This document shows, one piece after another, positions 6,864-13,846 of a stretch of DNA of 15,975 bases. The notes under the pieces were generated by a model. That model did not search any database, was not told the DNA's origin, and was given only the letters and a program-made list of their open reading frames with translations. Numbering within the stretch: position 1 is the first letter of the stretch; each line of letters opens with the position of its first letter. The position numbers and the translations under genes are program-made. The stretch is from a bacterium. GTDB lineage: Bacteria > Zhuqueibacterota > Zhuqueibacteria > Thermofontimicrobiales > Thermofontimicrobiaceae. The stretch lies in contig JALOPY010000004.1 in assembly GCA_025453735.1 (NCBI GenBank), positions 1 through 15,975 of the forward strand, in the 5' to 3' direction.

Positions 6864-7058
6864 TTAGATTTCTTCTACTTCAACTAAATGATTCACTTTG
6901 AAAATCATGCCCCTTATCTGTGGGGTTTCAGTATGTTCAACTGTTTGATGCATCCGTCGGATTCCTAACGCACGGAGCGTCAGTTTCTGGTTCTTCAAAT
7001 ATCCGATGGGACTTTTTTTCAAGGTGATTCTCAATTTTTTCGCTTTATCACTTTTCAT
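6864..7058 (-). CDS. rpmD: 50S ribosomal protein L30
   Basis: L30 is a small 23S rRNA binder that is dispensable in some bacteria. The protein is 64 residues. The central KKSPIGYLKNQKLTLRALGIRRMHQ matches the family core, and NHLVEVEEI is its ordinary C-terminus. The start is ATG, with a weak GAGA-type ribosome binding site. It occurs 45 bases after rpsE and 23 bases before rplO, exactly the expected place. Nothing is odd apart from the weak binding site. Confidence 0.96.
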   Translation of the reverse strand: MKSDKAKKLRITLKKSPIGYLKNQKLTLRALGIRRMHQTVEHTETPQIRGMIFKVNHLVEVEEI

Positions 7059-7103
7059 TTTAATTCTCTGTCAGTTTATGATAATGAAGCTTGACCTAAT
7101 ATA

Positions 7104-7625
7104 TTATGAAAGTGGTTTATTAAAAACTTCGTTATAGGTCATACCCCGTTTTTTCGCAACTGCGGTAACATCGAGCAACATTTCTAAGGCTCGCATGGTT
7201 GCCTTCACAACATTTTGAGGGTTGGAAGAACCGATCGATTTCGTCAAAATATTTTGAACACCCACCGATTCTAATACCGCACGAACGGGTCCTCCAGCGA
7301 TAAGTCCTGTTCCAGGGGAAGCGGGTTTTAAAAATACCCTTGCGGCACCGAATTTCGCCATGATTTCATGGGGTACGGTTCCGTTTATGATTGGTATTCG
7401 AACCAGATTCTTTTTTGCACTTTCTGTTCCTTTGCTAATCGCGTCGGTAACTTCGTTCGCTTTTCCTAAACCGATTCCTACATGCCCATTTCGATCTCCG
7501 ACCACAACAATGGCATTGAAGCTGAATCGCCGACCTCCCTTTACAACTTTCGCGACACGATTAATTTGGACAACACGTTCTTTTAAATCAAGTTCGCCAG
7601 GATTTACACGCTCAATTTTTTTCAC
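7104..7625 (-). CDS. rpsE: 30S ribosomal protein S5
   Basis: S5 lines the mRNA entry channel and affects decoding accuracy. The protein is 173 residues from the GTG at 7625 (MKKIERVNPGELDLKERVVQ in part). The N-terminal RNA-binding domain has VVKGGRRFSFNAIVVVGDRNGHVGIGLGKANEV, where spectinomycin-resistance changes cluster in other species. The second domain has KPASPGTGLIAGGPVRAVLE. The frame is open to another GTG at 7640, but that codon has no ribosome binding site. The sequence GTGGAGAG that begins there supplies a GGAG 9 bases before 7625, so the downstream GTG is chosen. It lies 27 bases after rplR. Confidence 0.95.
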   Translation of the reverse strand: MKKIERVNPGELDLKERVVQINRVAKVVKGGRRFSFNAIVVVGDRNGHVGIGLGKANEVTDAISKGTESAKKNLVRIPIINGTVPHEIMAKFGAARVFLKPASPGTGLIAGGPVRAVLESVGVQNILTKSIGSSNPQNVVKATMRALEMLLDVTAVAKKRGMTYNEVFNKPLS

Positions 7626-7632
7626 GTAAAAA

Positions 7633-7638
7633 CTCTCC
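7633..7638 (-). promoter_or_regulatory. Ribosome binding site GGAGAG deciding the rpsE start
   Basis: GGAG of this site lies 9 bases upstream of GTG 7625. No purine-rich site precedes the alternative GTG at 7640; its upstream sequence is AT-rich. This favours 7625 and a protein five residues shorter. Confidence 0.65.
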
Positions 7639-7652
7639 ACAATTGTTTTTAA

Positions 7653-8027
7653 TTAAAATTTTAATCCGGCTTCTCGAGCACCATCAGCAACGGCTTTTAC
7701 TCTGCCATGGTAAAGATAACCATTGCGGTCAAAAACCACTCGCTCAATTTTCAATTCCTGAGCTTTTTTTCCGATGCTTTTTCCGATAATTTTTGCCATA
7801 TCTAATTTGCTTTTGCTGCTTTTGATTTCATCCTGCACTTCTTTTGAAAGGCTTGACATCCCGGTAATGGTTTTCTGACTTACATCATCAACAAGCTGGG
7901 CATATATATGTTTCAAGCTCTTGAAAACCACCAGGCGTGGTCTCTCAGCGGTTCCAGAAACTACTTTATTAATATGTTTCTTTTTTCGCAAGCGAGCAGT
8001 TTTTTTAATATTACTTTTTGACCTCAT
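7653..8027 (-). CDS. rplR: 50S ribosomal protein L18
   Basis: L18 binds 5S rRNA with L5 and L25-type proteins in the central protuberance. The protein is 124 residues. The basic N-terminus contains RKKKHINKVVSGTAERPRLVVFKS, followed by HIYAQLVDD. The C-terminal half has VVFDRNGYLYHGRVKAVADGAREAGLKF, the family signature. The start is ATG with only a weak binding site (AGAGAG about 12 bases off), so translation may depend on coupling to rplF, 49 bases upstream. Confidence 0.97.
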   Translation of the reverse strand: MRSKSNIKKTARLRKKKHINKVVSGTAERPRLVVFKSLKHIYAQLVDDVSQKTITGMSSLSKEVQDEIKSSKSKLDMAKIIGKSIGKKAQELKIERVVFDRNGYLYHGRVKAVADGAREAGLKF

Positions 8028-8076
8028 AATCCGTTTGTTCTCTCTTAATTATAAATTGATTCCAATTATCAACAAC

Positions 8077-8619
8077 TTATGCTGCAGTTTTACCAGCTTT
8101 ACGTTTAATAAATTCGTCCTTATATTTGATTCCCTTTCCTTTATAAGGTTCAGGTGGACGAAAAGAACGGATTTTTGCAGAAACCTGTCCAACAAGCTGT
8201 TTATCAATCCCTTTAACGATGATGTTTGTTGGATTTTCTAAAACGATATCGATTCCTTCGGGTGGCTTAAATAAAATTGAATGCGAATATCCCAGGCTAA
8301 GCACCAGATTTCTTCCCTTTAACTCGGCGCGATACCCCACGCCAACGATCTCCAGATGCTTTTTGAAGCCTTCTGTTAATCCGACGACCATATTGCTGAC
8401 CAACGAACGAAACAGACCGTGCAGCGATCGATGCAGCTTATTATTGGTTGGTCGATTCACCTCGATAATCTTTTGTTCCGGGTTATACGCAACCGTAATC
8501 GATGGGTGGATTGTTTGCACCAGCGATTTTTGATTTTTTGTAACCGTAATCGTATTCTTTTCAATCTTTATATCGACGCCCTGAGGTACTTCAATTGGTT
8601 TTCTACCTACTCGTGACAA
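8077..8619 (-). CDS. rplF: 50S ribosomal protein L6
   Basis: L6 sits near the sarcin-ricin loop and the factor-binding site. The protein is 180 residues with two repeated domains. SRVGRKPIEVPQGV is the family N-terminus, GVGYRAELKGRNLVLSLGYSH lies at the second-domain start, and RSFRPPEPYKGKGIKY is the signature near the C-terminus. The start is TTG at 8619, supported by AAGGAG at 8627-8632 with 7-base spacing and by the family N-terminus. It lies 21 bases after rpsH. Confidence 0.97.
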   Translation of the reverse strand: MSRVGRKPIEVPQGVDIKIEKNTITVTKNQKSLVQTIHPSITVAYNPEQKIIEVNRPTNNKLHRSLHGLFRSLVSNMVVGLTEGFKKHLEIVGVGYRAELKGRNLVLSLGYSHSILFKPPEGIDIVLENPTNIIVKGIDKQLVGQVSAKIRSFRPPEPYKGKGIKYKDEFIKRKAGKTAA

Positions 8620-8626
8620 TGTAATA

Positions 8627-8632
8627 CTCCTT
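8627..8632 (-). promoter_or_regulatory. Ribosome binding site AAGGAG supporting the rplF TTG start
   Basis: AAGGAG ends 7 bases before the TTG at 8619, near-ideal spacing. No ATG or GTG in frame nearby offers a better match to the family N-terminus. Confidence 0.75.
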
Positions 8633-8640
8633 CACCTAAA

Positions 8641-9039
8641 TTACCAGATATAGCACAATACTTCGCCCCCAACGCCATGCTGTCGTGCTTCCCGATCGGT
8701 TATTACTCCTTTGGATGTTGACAATATGGCGATTCCCAGGTTATTTAAAACACGCGGAATCTCACTTGAATTAACATATTTTTTCAGACCAGGCTTGCTC
8801 ACTCGTTGCAGTGATCTGATGACACTATTTTCGTCGTTATCATATTTGATATATATTCGAATGATGCCTTGTTTATCATCTTCAATTTTTAGATAGCTTT
8901 GTATATACCGATAATCCAAAAGAATTTTGGTAATTTCTTCTTTTATTTTTGAGAAAGGGATATCTACCTTTGTATGTTTTGCTTTAATTGCGTTTCTTAT
9001 CCTGGTCAGGTAATCTGCAATTGGATCGGTCATTGACAT
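8641..9039 (-). CDS. rpsH: 30S ribosomal protein S8
   Basis: S8 binds helix 21 of 16S rRNA and is the autoregulator of the spc operon in E. coli. The protein is 132 residues. MSMTDPIADYLTRIRNA is the standard N-terminus, and STSKGVITDREARQHGVGGE is the conserved C-terminal signature. The start is ATG with GGAG about 9 bases upstream; a second in-frame ATG lies two codons in. It is 37 bases after rpsN. A helix-21 mimic was not identified in the rplX-rplE gap, so E. coli-style feedback cannot be claimed. Confidence 0.98.
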   Translation of the reverse strand: MSMTDPIADYLTRIRNAIKAKHTKVDIPFSKIKEEITKILLDYRYIQSYLKIEDDKQGIIRIYIKYDNDENSVIRSLQRVSKPGLKKYVNSSEIPRVLNNLGIAILSTSKGVITDREARQHGVGGEVLCYIW

Positions 9040-9076
9040 TAGTTAGTTCTCCATAAAATTATTAATTTGCCTTGTA

Positions 9077-9262
9077 TTACCAACTTGCTTTAGTCACACC
9101 AGGAATCTGGCCTTGAAGTGCTAATTCTCTAAAACAAATACGGCAGAGTCCAAATTTGCGATAATAACCTCTCGGACGTCCACATCGGGAGCATCGATTA
9201 TATTTTCGCACTTTGAATTTTGGAGCTCGTATGGATTTTGCGATCAGAGCTTTTTTTGCCAA
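9077..9262 (-). CDS. rpsN: 30S ribosomal protein S14, short zinc-binding type
   Basis: S14 is a late-assembling protein of the 30S head. The protein is 61 residues, the length of the zinc (type Z) form rather than the ~100-residue zinc-free form. Four ligands are visible: C24 and C27 (CSRC), then C40 and C43 (CRIC). The C-terminus ends in GQIPGVTKASW, the usual ending. The start is TTG at 9262, supported by AAGGAG at 9272-9277 (9-base spacing) and by the family start AKKALIAKS. It lies 56 bases after rplE. Confidence 0.97.
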   Translation of the reverse strand: MAKKALIAKSIRAPKFKVRKYNRCSRCGRPRGYYRKFGLCRICFRELALQGQIPGVTKASW

Positions 9263-9271
9263 GTTGTTTAT

Positions 9272-9277
9272 CTCCTT
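9272..9277 (-). promoter_or_regulatory. Ribosome binding site AAGGAG supporting the rpsN TTG start
   Basis: AAGGAG ends 9 bases before the TTG at 9262, and the first codons match the S14 family N-terminus. It supports TTG initiation. Confidence 0.72.
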
Positions 9278-9318
9278 AACTTCGATACATAAATTTCAGG
9301 TAATATTTTTGAATGTTG

Positions 9319-9876
9319 TTAGTCAGCCTTTCGTGCGAATGGCATTCCAAACATGCTTAACAACGCCAGCCCTTCTTCATCGGTTTTCGCTGTGGTGACG
9401 ATCGTTATGTTCATACCCCGGATCTTTTCAATTTTATCATAATTGATTTCAGGGAATACAATTTGTTCTTTGAATCCCAAATTGAAATTTCCCCGCCCAT
9501 CCATCGAGCGATCGGGAAGTCCCCTGAAATCACGCACTCGGGGAATTGCAATGTTAATTAAACGATCTAAAAATTCATACATTCGCCAGCCACGCAGCGT
9601 CACAAAACATCCAATCGGCATTCCTTCGCGCAATTTGAAGTTCGATATGGACTTTTTTGCTTTGCTTATTGCTGGTCGTTGACCTGCTATAACAGTCAAC
9701 TCTTCCAGAGCTGTGTCTAATAGCTTGTTATTCTCAATTGCATCGCCAACCCCGATATTCAGTACAATTTTTTTTAGCGCGGGCACCTGCATAATATTTT
9801 TATAGTTGAATTTCTTCCGCAGTCCGGGGACGATTTCGTCTCGATATTTTTTTAGTAATCTTGGAAAATACTCCAT
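9319..9876 (-). CDS. rplE: 50S ribosomal protein L5
   Basis: L5 binds 5S rRNA in the central protuberance and contacts P-site tRNA and S13. The protein is 185 residues. Typical segments are MQVPALKKIVLNIGVGDA, TVIAGQRPAISKAKKSISNFKLREGMPIGC and RVRDFRGLPDRSMDGRGNF. The C-terminus holds IVTTAKTDEEGLALLSMFGMPF. The start is ATG with a weak GGCGAG-like binding site. It lies 34 bases after rplX; in E. coli this gap holds the S8 regulatory site, but no comparable structure was recognised here. Confidence 0.98.
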   Translation of the reverse strand: MEYFPRLLKKYRDEIVPGLRKKFNYKNIMQVPALKKIVLNIGVGDAIENNKLLDTALEELTVIAGQRPAISKAKKSISNFKLREGMPIGCFVTLRGWRMYEFLDRLINIAIPRVRDFRGLPDRSMDGRGNFNLGFKEQIVFPEINYDKIEKIRGMNITIVTTAKTDEEGLALLSMFGMPFARKAD

Positions 9877-9910
9877 TGTCTCGCCTATCTAATTAATACT
9901 TTGCATTCCG

Positions 9911-10249
9911 CTAAGACGCTTTTGTTACAAGCATTTCGCTACATTGTTTACAATACCGAATCCGGGACGTTCGATTTTTTGTCTCATCTTTAATTATCTT
10001 CATCCCGGTTTTTGATAATTTATTGCATTTGGGACAAACCACCATTGCATTGGAAGCATTAATGGGCGCTTCTCTTTCGACAATCCCGCCCTGCGGCAAC
10101 TTTTGATTCGGACGTGTATGTCGTTTGATAAAATTGATCCCTTCGACGATAATCTTATTTTGATCGGGATACACTTTTAATACGCGACCTTGCTTACCGC
10201 GGTCATTCCCAGAAATTATCTGAACCATATCATTTTTTTTAATATGCAT
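9911..10249 (-). CDS. rplX: 50S ribosomal protein L24, with zinc-ribbon cysteines
   Basis: L24 starts assembly of the 50S subunit by binding the 5' end of 23S rRNA near the exit tunnel. The protein is 112 residues. The KOW motif is at the N-terminus (DMVQIISGNDRGKQGRVLKV), followed by GINFIKRHTRPNQK. The C-terminal part carries C72 and C75 (CPKC) and C100 and C103 (CKQC), the zinc-binding form lost in many species including E. coli. The start is ATG with GGAG 5 bases upstream. It lies 18 bases after rplN. Confidence 0.97.
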   Translation of the reverse strand: MHIKKNDMVQIISGNDRGKQGRVLKVYPDQNKIIVEGINFIKRHTRPNQKLPQGGIVEREAPINASNAMVVCPKCNKLSKTGMKIIKDETKNRTSRIRYCKQCSEMLVTKAS

Positions 10250-10267
10250 TATTGCTCCAAAAATAGA

Positions 10268-10636
10268 TTATAACACTTCTGGTGCCAATGAAACAATTTT
10301 CATAAATTGATTTTCACGCAACTCTCGAGCAACCGGACCAAAGATGCGAGTTCCTTTTGGCTCGCTCTGATCGTTGATCAGCACCGCCGCATTCTCATCA
10401 AATCGAATGTAAGAGCCATCATTGCGGACAATCTCTTTTTTCGTCCGCACCACAACTGCTCGACTAACATCGCCTTTCTTTATCGCGCTACCTGGAATGG
10501 CAGACTTGACAGCGACAATTATAATATCACCCACACGGGCATATTTCCTTCTCGTACCCCCTAAGACACGAATACACATGACTTTTTTCGCGCCAGTATT
10601 ATCAGCGACACTTAACCTCGTATATTCCCTAATCAT
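10268..10636 (-). CDS. rplN: 50S ribosomal protein L14
   Basis: L14 lies at the subunit interface, bridges to 16S rRNA helix 14 and is the docking site of the silencing factor RsfS. The protein is 122 residues, the family's standard length. Conserved segments are MIREYTRLSVADNTGAKKVMCIRVLGG, VGDIIIVAVK and the C-terminal GTRIFGPVARELRENQFMKIVSLAPEVL. The start is ATG; GGAG lies about 13 bases upstream, rather far. It opens the spc block after a 51-base gap, the longest near the S10/spc junction, but no promoter or terminator was recognised in it. Confidence 0.98.
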   Translation of the reverse strand: MIREYTRLSVADNTGAKKVMCIRVLGGTRRKYARVGDIIIVAVKSAIPGSAIKKGDVSRAVVVRTKKEIVRNDGSYIRFDENAAVLINDQSEPKGTRIFGPVARELRENQFMKIVSLAPEVL

Positions 10637-10687
10637 TGTTTATCTAATACTCCTACAATATGCAGTTTCTCAAACTTCCGAAATTTT

Positions 10688-10945
10688 CTATTTTGCCCGT
10701 TCCAAAATTTCTACCACGCGCCAGCGTTTTCGTTTGCTTAATGGACGTGTTTCCATAATCATCACGACATCGCCTTCATGGCTTTCGTTGGTCTCATCGT
10801 GAGCAACAAACGAACTGGTTTTTTTGATAAATTTGCCATATAATGGATGTCGCACACTCCGCTGAATTGTGACGACTCGACTTTTATTCATTTTATCGCT
10901 GGATACGTGACCAATTTTTACCTTGCGATTTGCGCGACTTGTCAT
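10688..10945 (-). CDS. rpsQ: 30S ribosomal protein S17
   Basis: S17 is an early 16S rRNA binder of the 30S body with a single OB fold. The protein is 85 residues. The recognisable core is KIGHVSSDKMNKSRVVTIQR, then VRHPLYGKFIKKTSSFVAHDE, and GDVVMIMETRPLSKRKRWRVVEI. The start is ATG with GGAG upstream. It is the last gene of the S10 block, 26 bases after rpmC. Confidence 0.97.
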   Translation of the reverse strand: MTSRANRKVKIGHVSSDKMNKSRVVTIQRSVRHPLYGKFIKKTSSFVAHDETNESHEGDVVMIMETRPLSKRKRWRVVEILERAK

Positions 10946-10971
10946 ATAATTTTCTCCAAATTTGTAACGAC

Positions 10972-11181
10972 TTAACTGATGGGCTTTCGTTTCCCAATTT
11001 CATATTCATGCAGAACCGTTTTGAGACGAGCGATATCTTTGCGCAGAATTCGTAATCTCAACGGATTATCTAATTGATGAGTTGCATGCTGAAATCTTAA
11101 ATTTTGCATCTCTTCCAAAGAATCATCAAGGCGTTGTTTTATCTCAGCCTCTGTGAGTTGAACAATCTCATCTATTTTCAT
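10972..11181 (-). CDS. rpmC: 50S ribosomal protein L29
   Basis: L29 lies at the exit tunnel rim next to L23, near the docking site for trigger factor and SRP. The protein is 69 residues: MKIDEIVQLTEAEIKQRLDD and on to ENLRF-like QNLRFQHATHQLDNPLRLR. It is a two-helix hairpin ending in EYEIGKRKPIS. The frame stays open upstream into rplP (to 11289), but ATG at 11181 is chosen because GGAG lies 8 bases upstream and the family starts here. Only four bases separate it from the rplP stop, so the two are likely translationally coupled. Confidence 0.97.
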   Translation of the reverse strand: MKIDEIVQLTEAEIKQRLDDSLEEMQNLRFQHATHQLDNPLRLRILRKDIARLKTVLHEYEIGKRKPIS

Positions 11182-11185
11182 TTCA

Positions 11186-11605
11186 TTAAACTCCGAAATC
11201 TGATCTGGATACAAATTTTGTTTTGATGGGTAATTTATGCGCAGCCAGCCGAATTGCTTGTTTTGCGATCTCTTGCGATACGCCTTCAACCTCGAACAGG
11301 ATTCGCCCCGGTTTCACGACTGCGACCCAAAATTCGGGAGCGCCTTTCCCTTTTCCCATTCTCGTTTCTGCTGGTTTTTTCGTTACGGGTTTGTCTGGAA
11401 AAATTCGAATCCACACACGTCCACCGCGCTTTATGTGCCGCGTAATTGCAATACGAGCAGCTTCGATCTGGCGACTAGTGATCCAGGCTGGCTCCAGCGC
11501 CTTGATTCCATATTCACCGAATTCAACATTTGAGCCCCGGAAAGCTTTTCCTCTCATCCGTCCTCGATGCTGCTTACGGAACTTTGTACGTTTTGGCATT
11601 AACAT
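11186..11605 (-). CDS. rplP: 50S ribosomal protein L16
   Basis: L16 supports A-site tRNA accommodation and late 50S assembly. The protein is 139 residues. MLMPKRTKFRKQHRGRMRGKA is the family N-terminus, and ARIAITRHIKRGGRVWIRIFPDKPVTKKP with ETRMGKGKGAPEFWVAVVKPG is the signature region, including the Arg that is hydroxylated in E. coli (RMGKGKG). Of two nearby ATGs, 11605 is preferred over 11599 because GGAG is about 10 rather than 16 bases away and because L16 usually starts ML.PKR. It lies 26 bases after rpsC. Confidence 0.97.
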   Translation of the reverse strand: MLMPKRTKFRKQHRGRMRGKAFRGSNVEFGEYGIKALEPAWITSRQIEAARIAITRHIKRGGRVWIRIFPDKPVTKKPAETRMGKGKGAPEFWVAVVKPGRILFEVEGVSQEIAKQAIRLAAHKLPIKTKFVSRSDFGV

Positions 11606-11631
11606 GATTTTATTTCTCCACTATCAAGCTC

Positions 11632-12267
11632 TTAATAAGCAGGTTCAAATTTTTCACCTTTACAGATCCATACTTTAACACCAACCACGCCATAAGTTGT
11701 TTTGGCAGTGGTATTGGCATAATCGATATCAGCGCGAAGTGTGTGGAGCGGAATACGACCTTCTTTGTACTGTTCGGTGCGAGCCATTTCTGCGCCACCC
11801 AATCTTCCTGAACAACAGATCTTAACTCCCTCAGCTCCCATGCGCCGGGCTGACATAATTGCTTTCTTCATCGCTCTACGGAAACTGATTTTCGACTCTA
11901 ACTGACCGGCAACATTCCTCGCGACTAAAAAAGCATCTAACTCTGGACGTTTAATTTCTTCGATATTTAATTGAATATCCTTATTCGTAACACGCTGTAA
12001 CTCGACTTTCAATTTATCGACTTCAGCACCTTTGCGACCGATAACAATGCCGGGACGAGCCGTATGTATTGTCAATGTTATTTTTTTTGCGGTTCTTTCG
12101 ATTGAGATTCTTGATACACCAGCGTTCTCAAGGCGCGCCCGGACGTATTTCCGGATCTTTAAATCTTCGCTTAACTTTTCAGCAAAACTGCGCTCATCGA
12201 ACCAGTTTGAATCCCAGCTTCGGTTGATGTTTAACCTTAAACCAACCGGATTTACTTTTTGTCCCAA
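11632..12267 (-). CDS. rpsC: 30S ribosomal protein S3
   Basis: S3 forms part of the mRNA entry tunnel and helicase activity of the 30S head. The protein is 211 residues. MGQKVNPVGLRLNINRSWDS is the usual N-terminus. The type II KH domain is visible with the GRKG loop at 77-80 (GIVIGRKGAEV). The C-terminal domain has GRLGGAEMARTEQYKEGRIPLHTLRADIDY and GVKVWICKGE. The start is TTG at 12267, backed by a perfect AGGAGG at 12273-12278 (5-base spacing). It lies 17 bases after rplV. Confidence 0.97.
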   Translation of the reverse strand: MGQKVNPVGLRLNINRSWDSNWFDERSFAEKLSEDLKIRKYVRARLENAGVSRISIERTAKKITLTIHTARPGIVIGRKGAEVDKLKVELQRVTNKDIQLNIEEIKRPELDAFLVARNVAGQLESKISFRRAMKKAIMSARRMGAEGVKICCSGRLGGAEMARTEQYKEGRIPLHTLRADIDYANTTAKTTYGVVGVKVWICKGEKFEPAY

Positions 12268-12272
12268 ATGAT

Positions 12273-12278
12273 CCTCCT
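12273..12278 (-). promoter_or_regulatory. Ribosome binding site AGGAGG supporting the rpsC TTG start
   Basis: AGGAGG ends 5 bases before the TTG at 12267, the same sequence and spacing as at rpsM. With the invariant GQKVNP start it makes the TTG start secure. Confidence 0.8.
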
Positions 12279-12284
12279 GAATGT

Positions 12285-12632
12285 CTACTTTTCAATTTCT
12301 GCTACTTTGATAGCAATGTGACTGGTGCGTTTACGAATTCGAACCGCCCGCCCCATGGATGCTGCTCGAAATCGCCGGAGGGTTACTCCTTCATCGATGC
12401 GTATTTCTTTAACGTAAAGTTCTTCCGGATCGACTTTTGAACTTCCTTCAAGATTCAACATATTCGCAATTGCGGAACGTAATGTCTTCTCTAACGGCTC
12501 CGAAGCAGCTTTTCTTGTGAAATGTAAAACGTTCAATGCTTCCCCAACTGCTTTGCCACGAATCAAATCAGCCACTCGACGTACCTTCCGTGGGGACATT
12601 CTTATATATTTTGCAATCGCTTTCGCTTCCAT
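12285..12632 (-). CDS. rplV: 50S ribosomal protein L22
   Basis: L22 has a long beta hairpin that lines the exit tunnel with L4 and influences macrolide resistance and arrest peptides. The protein is 115 residues. KYIRMSPRKVRRVADLIRGK is the family N-terminus; the hairpin includes VTLRRFRAASMGRAVRIRKRTSHI. The start is ATG with GGAGAG about 6 bases upstream. It lies 53 bases after rpsS. No insertion or deletion in the hairpin tip is evident. Confidence 0.97.
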   Translation of the reverse strand: MEAKAIAKYIRMSPRKVRRVADLIRGKAVGEALNVLHFTRKAASEPLEKTLRSAIANMLNLEGSSKVDPEELYVKEIRIDEGVTLRRFRAASMGRAVRIRKRTSHIAIKVAEIEK

Positions 12633-12685
12633 TTAATTCTCTCCAAAAAGGCTGACTACAAATTTCAACGATCCTATTGTCGCTC

Positions 12686-12970
12686 TTACTTGATTTTACT
12701 CTTTTTATCAGATTTGCCTGCATGCCCTCTAAATGTTCTTGTCAGGGCAAATTCGCCCAACTTGTGTCCCACCATGTTTTCGCTGATAAATACCGGGATA
12801 AACTTGTTGCCGTTATGGATTGCCAGCGTGTGTCCCACAAAATCAGGAGTAATTGTCGAACGTCTCGACCAGGTTTTAATCACTTTCTTTTGATTAGCGT
12901 TGTTCAGTGCTTGAATTTTATCAACAAGCTGCTGCGCTATATAGGGTCCCTTTTTAATCGATCGTGCCAT
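12686..12970 (-). CDS. rpsS: 30S ribosomal protein S19
   Basis: S19 forms a dimer with S13 in the 30S head. The protein is 94 residues. MARSIKKGPYIAQQLVDKIQ is a family N-terminus, followed by KTWSRRSTITPDFVGHTLAIHNGNKFIPVFI and VGHKLGEFALTRTFRGHAG, which are signature segments. The start is ATG with a weak AGGT site about 10 bases upstream. It follows rplB after only 11 bases, so coupling is likely. Confidence 0.98.
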   Translation of the reverse strand: MARSIKKGPYIAQQLVDKIQALNNANQKKVIKTWSRRSTITPDFVGHTLAIHNGNKFIPVFISENMVGHKLGEFALTRTFRGHAGKSDKKSKIK

Positions 12971-12981
12971 AATTTACAAAC

Positions 12982-13809
12982 CTATTTGTTCTTTCTGCTT
13001 TTAAGGATAAACGAATCAGAACTTTTTTTCTTACGTGTTTTTTTGCCTTTTGCCAACTGCCCCCATGGTGAACAAGGATGCCTGCCGCCTGATGTTTTTC
13101 CTTCTCCTCCTCCCATCGGATGATCGACGGGATTCATGGCAACGCCACGAACTTTGGGGCGACGACCGAGCCAACGCATTTTTCCTGCCTTACCAATCGT
13201 AATATTTTCATGGTCAGCATTGCTTACCTGTCCCAATGTCGCACGGCAATCCAATAGAACCAATCGTACTTCACCTGAGGGTAACTTAATTTGAGCATAT
13301 TTACCTTCTTTTGCGACAAGCTGAGCAGAGGATCCAGCGCTTCGAGCGATTTGCCCACCCTTTCCAATTCTCATTTCGATGTTGTGGATCGTTGATCCCA
13401 ATGGAAGATTTCGCAATAGCATGTGATTGCCAACTCGAATTTCTGCCACATCAGATGAGACAACTTTGTCATTCACATTCAATCCCACTGGCGCCAATAT
13501 ATATCGCTTTTCTCCATCTGCATAAACTAACAACGCAATCCGCGCCGAACGATTGGGATCATATTCGATCGAAGATACCCGGGCTAAAATACCAAATTTA
13601 TTCCGCTTAAAATCAATCACTCGATATGCTCGTTTATGACCGCCACCACGATGACGGCTGGTGATTCGTCCTAAATTGTTGCGACCTCCGGTTTTCTTCA
13701 GTGACACAATCAGCGAACGTTCCGGTTTCACTTTTGTTACCTCTTCAAAAGTGGAAATCGTCATGTATCGTAATGATGGTGTGGTTGGTTTAAAAGATTT
13801 TATCGGCAT
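12982..13809 (-). CDS. rplB: 50S ribosomal protein L2
   Basis: L2 is one of the most conserved 23S rRNA binders, close to the peptidyl transferase centre and bridging to the 30S subunit. The protein is 275 residues. The N-terminus MPIKSFKPTTPSLRYMTIS is followed by the OB-fold segment SRHRGGGHKRAYRVIDFKRNK and the C-terminal signature RGVAMNPVDHP. The histidine implicated in activity is kept (H230), but the second histidine of HPHGGG is methionine (M232). The frame is open further upstream to 13878; ATG at 13809 is chosen because of the family N-terminus and GGAG 8 bases upstream. It lies 37 bases after rplW. Confidence 0.98.
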   Translation of the reverse strand: MPIKSFKPTTPSLRYMTISTFEEVTKVKPERSLIVSLKKTGGRNNLGRITSRHRGGGHKRAYRVIDFKRNKFGILARVSSIEYDPNRSARIALLVYADGEKRYILAPVGLNVNDKVVSSDVAEIRVGNHMLLRNLPLGSTIHNIEMRIGKGGQIARSAGSSAQLVAKEGKYAQIKLPSGEVRLVLLDCRATLGQVSNADHENITIGKAGKMRWLGRRPKVRGVAMNPVDHPMGGGEGKTSGGRHPCSPWGQLAKGKKTRKKKSSDSFILKSRKNK

Positions 13810-13846
13810 TTCTATTCTCCAATACCAGGTAATGCTAGCTGTGTAA

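Noticed and set aside
9877..9910. Possible S8-binding regulatory site between rplX and rplE, as in the E. coli spc operon
   Set aside because: The gap is 34 bases and I could not draw a structure like 16S helix 21 with its characteristic core. A covariance search would be needed.
11223..11678. Open frame of 151 codons on the plus strand antisense to rplP and rpsC
   Set aside because: It lies opposite two unmistakable ribosomal protein genes, shows no family features or good ribosome binding site, and similar antisense frames occur across the window (for example 258-560, 10422-10802, 12677-13123). Treated as shadows.
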